Source of the DNA: JBKHYJ01 sp046565505
GTDB lineage: Bacteria > Acidobacteriota > Blastocatellia > UBA7656
NCBI GenBank assembly: GCA_046565505.1
Contig: JBKHYJ010000125.1
Coordinates: 1 to 64,000, forward strand
Reading direction: 5' to 3'
Length of the DNA stretch: 64,000 nucleotides
Positions within the stretch are counted from its first letter, which is position 1, and each line of letters starts with the position of its first letter. The notes under the pieces are model-generated. The model had not been told where the DNA came from, searched no databases, and saw only the letters and a list, made by a program, of their open reading frames with translations. Shown here in pieces: positions 8,917 to 18,584 of this stretch. Position numbers and translations under genes: made by a program.

Positions 8917-9750
8917 ATGAAAACACCAAACGGATTGCTGAGATTTGCCTGCTTAGGATTAGTCCTGTTCTCCCTGGTGCTTACACCGGGTATCGCCAGC
9001 CCGCCCCCCGTGCAGGACTCGTTAGCTGACTGCTTGCGAAGATGCGACGAGCAATACACCGAGTGCCAGAACGATAGTAACGTCACTAATAAGACGATCT
9101 GCCATATCAATCGGACATCCTGCACTAACAATTGCTATAAGATTTATGGCAATGGAGACGACCCATGCTGTGTACCAACAGCCGACGGCACGGAATGCTG
9201 TGGTACGCCGATACTAATTGACGTGGCCGGTGATGGCTTCGCCCTAACCGATGCCGCCGCCGGTGTCAACTTCGACCTCGATAGCAACGGCACCCGTGAG
9301 CGGCGCTCTTGGACATCAGCTAGCAGTGACGACGCTTGGCTCGCGTTAGACCGCAACGGCAATGGGATCATAGATGATGGCTCAGAGCTATTTGGAAACT
9401 TCACACCGCAGCCACCATCGGGCGAGCCTAACGGCTTCTCGGCGCTTGCTGAATTTGATAAGCCGGCCAATGGCGGCAATAGCGATGGCAAGATAAATAG
9501 CCACGATACAATCTACGCCGCTCTGAGGCTATGGCGAGATACGAACCATAATGGGTTATCGGAGCCGAGCGAGCTTAGCACGCTGACATCATTTGGGCAG
9601 GTGTCAATAGATTTTGACTACAAGGAGTCAAGGCGAAGAGACCAATACGGCAACCTATTCCGTTATCGCGCTAAGGTGTATGGCGCGGAAGGCGCGCGGC
9701 TCGGGCGGTGGGCCTATGACGTATTTCTGATCGGCCAACCAGGGCTGTAA
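8917..9750 (+). CDS. Secreted Cys-module/EF-hand calcium-binding protein
   Basis: A 277-residue secreted protein with a good RBS (GAAGGAGAAAGAAA before ATG). Residues 1-28 form a signal peptide. Residues 39-73 hold a symmetric cysteine module, C-x3-C-x6-C-x11-C-x6-C-x3-C. Further CC pairs occur near 84 and 94. The rest resembles the calcium-binding segment found in RTX/FrpC-like secreted proteins. It includes 'DVAGDGFALT', 'FDLDSNGT', an EF-hand-like loop D145-R-N-G-N-G-I-I-D153 running into 'DGSELFG', and a second loop 'DTNHNGLSEPSEL'. It probably binds Ca2+ outside the cell; no catalytic motif is seen. The same cysteine module recurs in the small protein at 39692. It appears to be a single-gene unit, with the next gene convergent. 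Confidence 0.75.
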   Translation: MKTPNGLLRFACLGLVLFSLVLTPGIASPPPVQDSLADCLRRCDEQYTECQNDSNVTNKTICHINRTSCTNNCYKIYGNGDDPCCVPTADGTECCGTPILIDVAGDGFALTDAAAGVNFDLDSNGTRERRSWTSASSDDAWLALDRNGNGIIDDGSELFGNFTPQPPSGEPNGFSALAEFDKPANGGNSDGKINSHDTIYAALRLWRDTNHNGLSEPSELSTLTSFGQVSIDFDYKESRRRDQYGNLFRYRAKVYGAEGARLGRWAYDVFLIGQPGL

Positions 9751-9785
9751 TATTCCGGCACGGCGCTAAGGTAGAAAAAGCTGAC

Positions 9786-9831
9786 CATCAGGCTGTCAAT
9801 GATTCCATGATAATTCGCCGACAGCCTGATG
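9786..9831. repeat. Perfect 12-bp inverted repeat between convergent genes
   Basis: CATCAGGCTGTC (9786-9797) and GACAGCCTGATG (9820-9831) are exact reverse complements separated by 22 bases. The hairpin lies 36 bases after the EF-hand gene and could serve as a terminator, although no T-run follows on either strand. The rest of 9751-10037 shows no gene. Confidence 0.5.
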
Positions 9832-10037
9832 CCCATGCTTGAGGCAGGGCCTCCGACAAGGGCATTCAGAGTGGGCCGCGAAGCAAGTTTCTTATGGTTA
9901 CTTGAGTGCTCCGCGCGACCCCTCTGACTTTATTGGCGACTCGCCTACTTTATGGGCAGAATTACTTTTCGGGTGGTTTATCGTTACGTAAGACTTTTTG
10001 CGCAGCTCAGGGACTTTTTGTGCGAAGCCGCCCACAC

Positions 10038-12551
10038 CTACTCATACCTGATGGCGATGATCGGATCGATGCGCGACGCCCGCCTGGCGGGAATATAGCT
10101 GGCAATTATTGCCGCGGCGGCCATCACCGCGCTAGCCGCCGCGAAAGTGAGGGGGTCGCTCGCACGAAGGCCGAATAGCAGCTTTGAAACCAGCGGCGCG
10201 AGTAGAAGCGAGCCTGACAACCCGATCGCCATTCCGATCAGAACCAGGATCAACGCCGCACGCATCACCGCCCATAATACTTTGCCCGGGGTTGCCCCGA
10301 GCGCCATTCGGATGCCGATCTCGTTGGTGCTGCGGGCGACCTCATAGGAGGTGACTCCGAATAGTCCGACGCAGGCAAGCGCCAGGGCCAGGAGTCCGAA
10401 GAAACTGGACAAACGCGCGACCAATCTTTCCTGAACCAGCGACTCGTCTATCTGGTCTTCGATCGTCTTCACATCGAACAGCGGCACGTTGCCATCTATT
10501 TCGGAGACGACGCGGCGGATATCACCAATGAGGCTCCTGGGATCGGATTCGGCGCGGGCCTCGAAAGTCATTCTTCCCGCTTCGCTGCTTTGAAAGACGG
10601 GCGTGTAGATGGTGGGCGAGATTTCCTCCTGTATCTTGCTGTACTTGGAGTCCTTCACAATGCCCGCGATTTCAACCTGACGCGTGCCGCTAACAAAGCG
10701 CACGTTCAAAACTTTGCCCAGGGCGTCCTGCCCCTGAAAGTATTTGTTCGCCATAGCCTCGTTAATCACTGCTATCTTGGGCGAGTCTTCGGTGTCGGAT
10801 AGCTCGATGTCTCTGCCTCTAAGAACAGGTATTCCTAACGTTTCAAAGTACCGTGGGCCGACCCTGTTGAGGCTGACTATGGGTTGTTCGCCCGGCGAGG
10901 CAATGTAACCCGGGACACTTACCATCGCGATCCCGCGCAACTGGCCGATAGGGCTGAAAGCGGAGAAGCTGGTCGAACGAATGCCATTAAGTCCCTCGAT
11001 CCGTTCCCGAATCTCGCGGTAGAGGTTAATCGCGCGCGCGCCTTTGTAACCGACCAGGCCCGGGTCCACTGTGGCAATCAAAACTGCTTCGGGTCTGAAG
11101 CCCACCCCCAGGCTCTTTATGTTCCTGAGCGTGCGGACGAATAACCCGGCGCCTACCATCAGCAGCAGCGAAAGTGCGACCTGTATGACTACCAAAATCT
11201 TGCCGACGCCTATCCGGTTCTTACCTCCTATCACAGCCGAAGAGTTTTCTTTGAGCGTCGGCGCCACATCGACTGCGGTCGCCTTCAGCGCCGGGACCAG
11301 ACCGAACATCAACACAGTCAGCCCCAGAATCCCCACGGTATAAGCGATGAGCCGCAGGTCCGGGCTGATGGATAGCCTGATCGGGTTCGGCCCGCTAGCC
11401 AGCAAACTCAATAATGAACGGAGGCCGCAGCTCGCCAGAAGAATTCCTAGCAGCCCGCCCACTGCCGTCAGCAAGACGCTTTCGGCCAGCAATTGCCTTA
11501 GCAGCCGGCCCCGGCCGGCCCCGAGCGAGATCCGCACGGCAAATTCTTTCCGCCGCCGGCTGGCCCTGGCGAGCATCAGAGTGGCGACGTTCGCGCACGC
11601 GATCAGCAAGACAAGTGCGACGATAATCATCATCACCAGAACCGGGTCTCCGATCTGGTCCTGCAGGCCCCTCAGCCCCTTGCCGCCCGACGTAAGCTCA
11701 ATCCTTCTACCTAATATTTCTTCGCGCTCTTCGGGCGTCATGGTTTCCAATTGCGCCGCGGGGGCCCTTTGTGCAAGCACCTGATCGAAGATCACCTCCA
11801 TCTCCGCCTGCGCCTGCCGCGCGTCCGCCCCCTCTCGCACCCGCCCCACGATCTCTGTTCTGAGGTCGCGGGCAGACAGCAGACGGTCCTTCATCGACAG
11901 GGGGGCCCAGATTTGTGGCATTACCCCGGGCTCCAGCCCGAAAAATCCCGAGGGCATCACCCCAATGATCGTCAAGGGGTTGTCGTTAACGCTTATCGTT
12001 TCCCCAATGATTGACCGCTCGCCCCCGAACCTGCGCTGCCAGTATTGGTAGCTGATAACGGCAGTGGGATTCGAGCCCGGCGCGTCGCCCTCGGTTTCAT
12101 CAAACGTACGGCCTAGGATGGGGGGAACGCCGAGAAGCGAGAAGTAGTTGCCCGAAACCACCTGGCCCTCGGCAATTTCCGCCCGGCCGTTATGGCTAAC
12201 GCTTATGCGGCCCGTGTTGCGGAACGCGGCCAATCCCGCGAAGGTCGTCGCCCCGCCGCGAATCATGTTGTATTCGTCGTAGCTAAAAAAAGGAGTCGGC
12301 ACTCTTTTCAGAGAGACAGGGCCCGAGGCGCCCTTCGGGGCGTCTGTGAGAAAATAGAGCTGCTCAGGGTTTTTGACCGGGAGCAACTTGAGCATGACTG
12401 CGTCAACAAGGCTGAAGACGGCCGTGTTGGCTCCGATACCCAGAGCGAGCGAAATCAGCGCGGCCAGGGTGAATCCCGGCGACCTGCGGAAAATTCTCGC
12501 CGCGAAGCGCAGATCAGAACCGATGCTTTCGATTTGTCCAGCTCTCCTCAT
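10038..12551 (-). CDS. ADOP-family MacB/FtsX-type permease
   Basis: An 837-residue permease with two FtsX-like membrane modules, each preceded by a MacB-like periplasmic domain. The first helix shows the hallmark 'FTLAALISLALGIGANTAVFSLVDAV'. The middle has 'LLIACANVATLMLARASRRRKEFAVRISLGAGR', and the C-terminus 'NEIGIRMALGATPGKVL' and 'PARRASRIDPIIAIRYE'. This is the acidobacterial duplicated orphan permease layout, in which no ATPase gene is adjacent, as here. Function is generally assumed to be export or mechanotransmission with an unlinked ATPase; the substrate is unknown. It lies 27 bases downstream of the 2-oxoglutarate oxygenase gene on the same strand and may be co-transcribed with it. 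Confidence 0.9.
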   Translation of the reverse strand: MRRAGQIESIGSDLRFAARIFRRSPGFTLAALISLALGIGANTAVFSLVDAVMLKLLPVKNPEQLYFLTDAPKGASGPVSLKRVPTPFFSYDEYNMIRGGATTFAGLAAFRNTGRISVSHNGRAEIAEGQVVSGNYFSLLGVPPILGRTFDETEGDAPGSNPTAVISYQYWQRRFGGERSIIGETISVNDNPLTIIGVMPSGFFGLEPGVMPQIWAPLSMKDRLLSARDLRTEIVGRVREGADARQAQAEMEVIFDQVLAQRAPAAQLETMTPEEREEILGRRIELTSGGKGLRGLQDQIGDPVLVMMIIVALVLLIACANVATLMLARASRRRKEFAVRISLGAGRGRLLRQLLAESVLLTAVGGLLGILLASCGLRSLLSLLASGPNPIRLSISPDLRLIAYTVGILGLTVLMFGLVPALKATAVDVAPTLKENSSAVIGGKNRIGVGKILVVIQVALSLLLMVGAGLFVRTLRNIKSLGVGFRPEAVLIATVDPGLVGYKGARAINLYREIRERIEGLNGIRSTSFSAFSPIGQLRGIAMVSVPGYIASPGEQPIVSLNRVGPRYFETLGIPVLRGRDIELSDTEDSPKIAVINEAMANKYFQGQDALGKVLNVRFVSGTRQVEIAGIVKDSKYSKIQEEISPTIYTPVFQSSEAGRMTFEARAESDPRSLIGDIRRVVSEIDGNVPLFDVKTIEDQIDESLVQERLVARLSSFFGLLALALACVGLFGVTSYEVARSTNEIGIRMALGATPGKVLWAVMRAALILVLIGMAIGLSGSLLLAPLVSKLLFGLRASDPLTFAAASAVMAAAAIIASYIPARRASRIDPIIAIRYE

Positions 12552-12578
12552 TTTATTATCTCTGCGGGATGAAGCTTC

Positions 12579-13181
12579 TCAGTGAAACCAGGTGACAATC
12601 GTATAGCGTTCGCCGCCGGTCACCGGCCGAACTTCGTGAAGAGTCTCGGATCGGAAGGCAACGAGCAGGCCGGTTTCAGCTTCCAGAGGGAGGCCATAAT
12701 CCTTCCAACGCGGGTCGGAAGCCAGCCCATAAAAAACCAGCTCGCCGCCGGAGTACGCTTGCGCCCCGGCGCGGTCGTTGAGGAATACTACGACGGAAAT
12801 GACGCGGCTCTTAATCCTGGCCGCGTTCTCGTCCGGCTCGCTAGGGATGTCGCGGTGCGGCGCGTAATGGCCTCCCGGCTCGTAGAGAAGGAACTGCGGC
12901 TTCTCCTGAAGCTTGAGGCGCTCCACGAAATGATCTTCGATGGCGGGCCTCAGCTCTTCCAGCCGATCTCTGATCATATATGCATAATCGACAGGGACCT
13001 GCGCAACCCGCGTCCTCCGCACGTTCATATCTACAGTATAGCCCGCGGCCGCAGTCTTAACGTACCCGTCCTCGGAAGCGTGCGCCTTCATTTGGGCGCG
13101 CATCTCTTCGCAAAGCGGCGCGTCAAGAAAGTCCCTCTTCAGGTAGAGGCCGAGACTGGTGAATATGTCGTACTCATTCAC
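12579..13181 (-). CDS. 2-oxoglutarate/Fe(II) oxygenase, prolyl-hydroxylase-like
   Basis: A double-stranded beta-helix dioxygenase. Numbered from the longest possible start (GTG, 13220), the iron ligands are H122 and D124 in 'HYAPHRDIPSEPD' and H195 in 'SETLHEVRPV'. R205 in 'GERYTIVTWF' is suited to bind 2-oxoglutarate. Between them lie 'RVISVVVFLND' and 'YSGGELVFYG', typical of the P4H/Tpa1-like group that hydroxylates prolyl or other side chains. I prefer the GTG at 13181 (N-terminus MNEYDIF) because AAGG lies seven bases upstream; this gives 200 residues. The substrate is unknown. It is followed directly by an ADOP permease. The twin-peptide locus 4 kb away contains Pro-rich peptides, but a functional link is speculation. 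Confidence 0.8.
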   Translation of the reverse strand: MNEYDIFTSLGLYLKRDFLDAPLCEEMRAQMKAHASEDGYVKTAAAGYTVDMNVRRTRVAQVPVDYAYMIRDRLEELRPAIEDHFVERLKLQEKPQFLLYEPGGHYAPHRDIPSEPDENAARIKSRVISVVVFLNDRAGAQAYSGGELVFYGLASDPRWKDYGLPLEAETGLLVAFRSETLHEVRPVTGGERYTIVTWFH

Positions 13182-13710
13182 TGGTGATACCTTGGCGCTG
13201 GCATTCAATTTCAGAGACACTCACAGGGATCAGGCGCTCCAGATTTCCGCTCGTGATTATAGAACGAATGCCGTGCGAGCGCACCTGGATTTCAAAGGCG
13301 AAGGGGCTTCCGTCGGATCACCCCCCGGCGTGTTGTATATCTCACTTGCAATCGTCCCCTTCGATTTCCTGCTCGAAGCAGACTACGTCTAAATCCCTCG
13401 TGTATGTCGGCATCCCAAACCTGCAAAGCCCTACGCTCGCGCCTGGTTTTCTGCCGAATATCTCAGTAGAGTAAGGGCTGTTACTCACAGGTTTACAATC
13501 GGAAGGCTAAAGGATAGAGTATGAGGCAAGAACGCATAAGGGGATGCCAAACCGGAACATTGATGTGCCGCGCGCCGGCCCCGACGGGGGACGCAAGGGT
13601 GTGACAAGCCGCGCGATACGGCAGCGGCGGGGCGGCGTTCTGCTGGATGAAATGGCGATTAGTTATTCTATCAGGTCGTGCCGGAGGCGTGAGTCGCCAG
13701 GGAGCTTAGG
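13182..13710. other. Divergent intergenic region before the sigma factor
   Basis: About 500 bases between the divergent oxygenase and the ECF-type sigma gene. Short open frames here lack family features or good ribosome binding sites. It presumably carries two divergent promoters; I could not identify them. Confidence 0.4.
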
Positions 13711-14277
13711 ATGAATAATCCATTGTCATGGGAGGGGCTTGAAAGCTTGCTTGTTCAAGCTCGGGCAGGGCAGGAGGATTCAAAGGAAGAGCTGTTCGAG
13801 TTCTTGCGCACAAGGCTTCTGGCGGTCGCCAGGTATAGGGTTTCAGAGGCGGCCGAGGACACCGTGCATGAAAGCCTGATCATAGTTCACAGCCGCCTCT
13901 CGGAGTTTGAAAATCTACAGGGGCTGCTTGCTTTTACGCATCAGGTGTTGCGTAACAAGATAGGGAACATATACCAGAGCCGATCCAGGGAGCAGCACAG
14001 GCGAGCAGACATGGAAGACGTTTCCGAATCGCAGCAATACAGAGATTGGGACATGGAAGGGGTCGAGCTGGAGCGGATCGTGCGCGCCGCAATCGACAAA
14101 CTGGGCGAAAGACGCCCCTACTGCCGGATGATTCTTTTTTCCCTGTATCAGGGATTCGACCCGGGCGAGATAAGCGACAAGCTCGAAATAAATAAATCGA
14201 AGCTGAAGGTACAGACCTTCCGTTGCAGGGCGGCGCTGAAAGAGATTCTGGCCGGAGAATACGGCCTGCAAGTGTAG
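13711..14277 (+). CDS. ECF-like RNA polymerase sigma factor
   Basis: A 188-residue two-domain sigma factor with RBS AGGGAG nine bases before ATG. Sigma region 2 covers about residues 20-90, with 'FLRTRLLAVARYRVSEAAEDTVHESLIIVHSRLSEFENLQGLLAFTHQVLRNKI'-type helices. Region 4 covers about 125-185, ending in a helix-turn-helix ('FDPGEISDKLEINKSKLKVQTFRCRAALKEIL'). It sits upstream of a zinc-finger/TPR protein and a TPR-CHAT protease on the same strand, an arrangement repeated in variant form at 38-43 kb. It probably directs transcription of its own operon when released by the downstream anti-sigma-like protein. The target promoters are unknown. Confidence 0.8.
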   Translation: MNNPLSWEGLESLLVQARAGQEDSKEELFEFLRTRLLAVARYRVSEAAEDTVHESLIIVHSRLSEFENLQGLLAFTHQVLRNKIGNIYQSRSREQHRRADMEDVSESQQYRDWDMEGVELERIVRAAIDKLGERRPYCRMILFSLYQGFDPGEISDKLEINKSKLKVQTFRCRAALKEILAGEYGLQV

Positions 14278-14559
14278 GCCGAAGCCGGAGCGCTCCATAA
14301 CTTTGATTCGTGATAGGCTCTTAGAGAGCAACTGAATCTTATCTACGCGGCATGACTTACGGAGTGCGGGCGGCACCCGCGCCCGGTCTGGCCCTGATGA
14401 GTGAAGCGCCGATGGCGGTACTGCCGTGCGCGCGAACTGTTCTACGGCTCGGGCCGGTTAGTTGGTCCTGGTGGTGCTGGGCCAACGCGCTGATGAGTCG
14501 TCCTACTTGATGGAAAAAGTCTTTTGCCGCCGGAGAGTGATTATGATAACCTGCCGCCC

Positions 14560-15384
14560 ATGAAAGGGTGCACCAACAACCGAATCGGACAATGGATCGC
14601 ACTCTACGAGTTCGGTTCCCTTGAGGAGCGCGAGCATAAGATTTTTTTGGATCATTTAATCGAGTGCGAATACTGTTACGACCAGATCTATTCAATAGAG
14701 CCTTTCTCGACAGCATTCCGCAATCACAGGGCCACGGCGCTGCGGGCCGGCGCTAAAGAGTCTTTCGCCTTTCTCCAAAGGCCGGCCCGGGCCCGCATGC
14801 CCTGGTGGACCTGGCGGCCTGCGATTGCGGCTGCCGTCTCGGTGGCGCTCGCCATCTGTATAGGGGCTGTTGTTTTGTCGGGGTGGTCCCGCGACGCCGG
14901 CGACGTTGATGGCGGCGACGGGATTAAAGGGCCTCAAGCTAATGCGTCGCCCTGGAAAGACATCGCAGTCGCCAAGGCACCTTACGTGCCTTCCAAGGAG
15001 AGGGTTGTCCTGCGCAGCCCTGACGAATCCTTCGACCACGCGATGGCGGCCTACCAGGAGAACGATTTTGTGACCGCCGCGGCGCAACTTGACGCCTTGA
15101 ACGAACTGGAGCCTGACAATGCGGCCGAGGTGAAATTTTATCTGGGAGTTTCGCTGCTGCTGGCGGGCCGGGACCGGGACGCCATCTCACCGCTCAGACA
15201 GGTAACGCAACTCAGCATCGGCCCCCGCCTGGAGAGCAGCCACTATTACCTGGCGCTAGCGTATCTGAAAAGCGATTACCAGGATCAAGCGGCCGACGAG
15301 CTTGATGCGGTAATCAAAATGAAGGGGGAGCTGCGTTCCGCGGCCGAGGAGCTTAAGCGGCAAATCTCAGCTTCGGTAAAATAA
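14560..15384 (+). CDS. Membrane anti-sigma-like zinc-finger protein with TPR domain
   Basis: About 274 residues from ATG 14560; the frame also has a TTG at 14524 and neither start has a clear RBS. The N-terminus shows a zf-HC2-like finger, 'HKIFLDHLIECEYCYDQIYS' (His-Cys-Cys ligands), as in anti-sigma factors. One transmembrane helix follows ('AIAAAVSVALAICIGAVVLSG'). The periplasmic part has TPR-like helices, 'FDHAMAAYQENDFVTAAAQLDALNELEPDNA' and 'SHYYLALAYLKSDYQDQAADELDAVI'. The likely role is to hold the upstream sigma factor at the membrane and respond to an extracytoplasmic or CHAT-dependent signal. The pairing is inferred from order and the zinc finger. The CHAT gene begins 27 bases downstream. 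Confidence 0.7.
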   Translation: MKGCTNNRIGQWIALYEFGSLEEREHKIFLDHLIECEYCYDQIYSIEPFSTAFRNHRATALRAGAKESFAFLQRPARARMPWWTWRPAIAAAVSVALAICIGAVVLSGWSRDAGDVDGGDGIKGPQANASPWKDIAVAKAPYVPSKERVVLRSPDESFDHAMAAYQENDFVTAAAQLDALNELEPDNAAEVKFYLGVSLLLAGRDRDAISPLRQVTQLSIGPRLESSHYYLALAYLKSDYQDQAADELDAVIKMKGELRSAAEELKRQISASVK

Positions 15385-15411
15385 TTCCCGGACGATGAAA
15401 CGACTCTCGCC

Positions 15412-18360
15412 TTGGATTCCTGTCAGTCCTTTATGTTGCCGACCTTGCGCCCGATTGAAAAAAAGTACGTCGTCGCCCTCATTTCGTCTGGAATTTTACT
15501 CACCCTCGTATTTCTGGCAGGCCATAACCAGTGGCGCTCCGCGCGCCAAATCCCTATGGGCGAGCGGCGGGAGGGCTTCCTCCGCCAGAACGACCCGGTT
15601 ATAAAAGACGTCCCGCCCGGCCCCCAGGCCCGCTGGACCTTTGACGGTCAGCAGGGACAGCAGGTCACCCTCTCCGCGGAATCGTATGAATTCGACATCT
15701 ACTTGCTGCTGTTCGACCAGCGCGACCGGCAGGTCGGGTGGGGCGACAACAACGGGCGGTTCTTTAACGCACAGATCCAGTTGACTCTCCCCGCGACCGG
15801 GCGGTACACGGCGCTCGTGTGCGGCGTGAACGCGGACCAATATGGCACGTACTGGATTTCGCTTGAGTCAGGCTGTCAGGAAGTGAGCTGGGAAAGGGCT
15901 GCTGTCGAATCCTACTACCTTGATGGGATGAAGTGGTGCGAGCGCAAGGCGAGTCGGCGCGGCGCCAGCCGTCTGAATCTAGGGTTCGCGGAATACTTCA
16001 GAGAACGGAAGCAGTGGGACGAAGCTGAGAAGTATTATGCAGAGAGCCTGGAGAATGCCCGCAAGTGCGATTTCGTTTACGGGGAGTGGGCCGTGGCGCT
16101 CGCCCGCTCCCGGCTGCTGATAAGGCGCAGGCAGGGGGGGCCGGCCGTGAGCCAGTTGGAACTGGCCTTGGATCTGAGTAAGAAGCTGAAGTCCGCCGCG
16201 CAGGCTGAAACCCGCGTGCTCATTGAGTTCGGCAACCTCTATTATTCGACGGCGAGGCCGGACCTGGCCAGGGTCTATTTTCGCGCCGTCGAGAAGCAAG
16301 CCGAGCAATCCACGCCGCCTTCTATATTGCTGGAGCTTTACACGTCGCTCAACGATATTCTCAAAGCCCAGGAGAAGGAAAAGGCTATAGACTATGCTGA
16401 AAAAGCCTACGCCCTGGGCAGCGGGGTTGACCCCGCGGCTGAGATGAAAGCCATTCATGCCCTGGCAGGCACCTATCTGCTCTTAAAACCGGGCAGGTCG
16501 GGCGACGGCTCGGGACTGGCCGCCGAGATGCGCAATAAAGCGCAACGGTTGGGATTGCTCGACCAAGAGGTAGAAGCAACCACCCTGATGAGCATAGGAA
16601 AGTATCTCACAAACGACGTTGACGGAATGATCCGCCTGGCGCGGGAGGCAACAGGTCTAACGGACCCTGCCGATGACGACCCCACGCCCCGCCGTATAGC
16701 CCTCCAGTTGCAAGCGGACGGCGAGATATTAAGGGGGAACCACGAGGCGGCTCTCAAGTCCTGCGTCGAAGCCTTGCATGCCGTGGAGACCGCCTGGGCG
16801 AAAGAGTCCGTCGAGGAATTACGCAGGGAGCTGCTTTCTCAGTCGAACGCCATATGCACTCAGATCATCAGGAACCTTCACCAGCTCAATGCCCGGCGCC
16901 CCAGTGAGGAGTATGCGCGCCAAGCGTTCGACTACGCCGAGCGCAGCCGAAGCCGCTCTCTGCTTGAGCAACTGGCGACCTCACGGGCGAGAACCAATCT
17001 CCTGGCGGACCCTCAAGCGCTCAAGCGCGACCAGGAGACTTTAGGCCGGCTGTCTGCCGTCAGAGGAAAATTGGTAATGCTCCGCTCGTCAGGCTCCGTC
17101 GCCCCTGAAAGGCTGCACAGCCTCCAGGAAGAGAGGGCGGGGCTTATAGCCGAGCGCATGCGTCTCCAAGCGGAGATTCGACAGTCCGGCGAGAACGGCC
17201 TTTATGCCGCCCAGTTGTCTCCGCTCACCGCCGAGCAGCTCCAACAGAAGCTCGGCGAGAGCGCGCCTGACCGCGTGCTGCTCTGCTATCAACTCGGCAT
17301 CCAGGACAGTTTCCTGATCGTTTTGACGGCGCGCGGCGTGAACCTGTTCAAGCTTCCCGACAGGGCGACTATATCAAAGGCCGTGACGGAATGGCGCGCG
17401 CAGATCTCGAATCAGCTTAGCTCCCCGCGGCCCGCGCCCGAGGCGTTGTCGGCTTACTCTCAAGTCGCCCGCAGGCTCTACAGAATGCTGGTGCAGCCGG
17501 CTGCGCATTTAGTTGGTCATCGCGACCTCATCATCATACCGTCTGATTCACTCCAGGACCTGGCCTTCGAGTCTTTAGTCATCAGTGAGGCCGCGGGCGA
17601 AGGTCGCCCCAGATATTTGATAGAAAAGCATGCGGTCACTTATGCCCCGTCGGCTTCCGTGCTGGCCGCGATTGAAAATCAGCAGAAAGACACAAGGCCC
17701 GACAAGTTGATGTTACTTGTGGGCGATACGTCCGGTGGCGGCGCACAGTCCGGGCCGGTCGAAGACAGCCGCCAGGCGTCTCGCGTCTTGCGTCAGCTTC
17801 CGGCCGCGCGCCAGGAGGCGCTTGATATTGCCGCGGTGGCCGAGCGGTGCGGGATTAGGCCGACCGTCTGGCTCGGGTCGGAGGGGAACGAAGACAAGTT
17901 TAAGCACACTGACTTGTCCGCCTTTCGTTTCATTCACCTTGCTACTCACAGCGTCTCTGACAATCAGGACGGCGGGACTTCCGCTTTAACCCTATTCCTC
18001 GACCCGGCCGGGCGTGAAGACGGCATCCTGACCGGCGACGAGATCGCGAGCTTGAGACTGAATGCAGACCTGCTCGTGTTGAGCGGCTGTGAGACGGGCA
18101 CAGGGCAGAAGGCCGGGGCCGAAGGCGTCGTCGGGCTCAGCCGCACCTTCTTGATTGCCGGCGCTAAGTGCGTCTCCGTATCGCTCTGGCGGGTGGATGA
18201 CTTATGGACCCAAAGACTGATGGGCACTTTTTACGAAAGGCTCTTTGCCGGAAGACTGGATAAATCCCATGCGCTTAGATTAGCCAAGCTCAAGCTACTG
18301 AGCCGCGGCGCGTCGCCGTCCCGATGGGCCGCCTTTGTCCTCACAGGGTCAATCCGTTAG
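15412..18360 (+). CDS. Membrane-anchored PPC-TPR-CHAT protease
   Basis: Up to 982 residues from TTG 15412; an in-frame ATG at 15433 is an alternative start. A transmembrane helix lies at about 22-42, then a pre-peptidase C-terminal-like beta domain at about 55-155 ('QQVTLSAESYEFDIYLLLFD', 'GRYTALVCGV'). TPR helices run from about 170 to 530. A CHAT (caspase-like) domain closes the protein, with catalytic dyad H846 in 'HLATHS' and C893 in 'LSGCETG', followed by 'GLSRTFLIAGAKCVSVSLWRVDD'. CHAT proteins are cysteine peptidases related to separase and caspases. With the sigma/anti-sigma pair upstream this could be a regulated proteolysis pathway; the substrate is unknown. Topology places the protease outside the cytoplasm if the first helix acts as a signal anchor. 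Confidence 0.85.
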   Translation: MDSCQSFMLPTLRPIEKKYVVALISSGILLTLVFLAGHNQWRSARQIPMGERREGFLRQNDPVIKDVPPGPQARWTFDGQQGQQVTLSAESYEFDIYLLLFDQRDRQVGWGDNNGRFFNAQIQLTLPATGRYTALVCGVNADQYGTYWISLESGCQEVSWERAAVESYYLDGMKWCERKASRRGASRLNLGFAEYFRERKQWDEAEKYYAESLENARKCDFVYGEWAVALARSRLLIRRRQGGPAVSQLELALDLSKKLKSAAQAETRVLIEFGNLYYSTARPDLARVYFRAVEKQAEQSTPPSILLELYTSLNDILKAQEKEKAIDYAEKAYALGSGVDPAAEMKAIHALAGTYLLLKPGRSGDGSGLAAEMRNKAQRLGLLDQEVEATTLMSIGKYLTNDVDGMIRLAREATGLTDPADDDPTPRRIALQLQADGEILRGNHEAALKSCVEALHAVETAWAKESVEELRRELLSQSNAICTQIIRNLHQLNARRPSEEYARQAFDYAERSRSRSLLEQLATSRARTNLLADPQALKRDQETLGRLSAVRGKLVMLRSSGSVAPERLHSLQEERAGLIAERMRLQAEIRQSGENGLYAAQLSPLTAEQLQQKLGESAPDRVLLCYQLGIQDSFLIVLTARGVNLFKLPDRATISKAVTEWRAQISNQLSSPRPAPEALSAYSQVARRLYRMLVQPAAHLVGHRDLIIIPSDSLQDLAFESLVISEAAGEGRPRYLIEKHAVTYAPSASVLAAIENQQKDTRPDKLMLLVGDTSGGGAQSGPVEDSRQASRVLRQLPAARQEALDIAAVAERCGIRPTVWLGSEGNEDKFKHTDLSAFRFIHLATHSVSDNQDGGTSALTLFLDPAGREDGILTGDEIASLRLNADLLVLSGCETGTGQKAGAEGVVGLSRTFLIAGAKCVSVSLWRVDDLWTQRLMGTFYERLFAGRLDKSHALRLAKLKLLSRGASPSRWAAFVLTGSIR

Positions 18361-18404
18361 ATGTTACGAGCGGGAAGGGAATTCTCGTCCATTGCGCCCA
18401 TATC

Positions 18405-18584
18405 CTATTTAGAGTCTGGTACGCAGCAGGCGAGGCCGGCCAAACAACACCAATCTGTGGGAAGCTCCGACGCCCGCGCTGCCGCGACAGCCGACCGCGA
18501 GCCCGCCTGAATATTCGCGCTCGGCGCAGCGAACAGTGTAAGCATGACGGCGACAAGCAGAGCGATCCCCTGAATTCTTGACAT
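18405..18584 (-). CDS. Small secreted Cys-rich peptide
   Basis: A 59-codon gene on the minus strand, convergent with the CHAT gene. It has a clear RBS (AAAGAGGATACTACT before ATG). Residues 1-27 look like a signal peptide ('IALLVAVMLTLFAAPSANIQA'). The predicted secreted part is about 32 residues and ends 'LPTDWCCLAGLACCVPDSK', which contains the near-palindromic CCLAGLACC. No family is recognised. Two disulfides, metal binding or use as a precursor peptide are all possible. Support for coding comes from the RBS, signal peptide and sensible composition; there is no second copy in the window. Confidence 0.55.
   Translation of the reverse strand: MSRIQGIALLVAVMLTLFAAPSANIQAGSRSAVAAARASELPTDWCCLAGLACCVPDSK

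Noticed and set aside
12579..13181. 2-oxoglutarate oxygenase as tailoring enzyme of the twin-peptide locus
   Set aside because: It is 4 kb away on the other strand, with two unrelated genes between; no evidence beyond distance.
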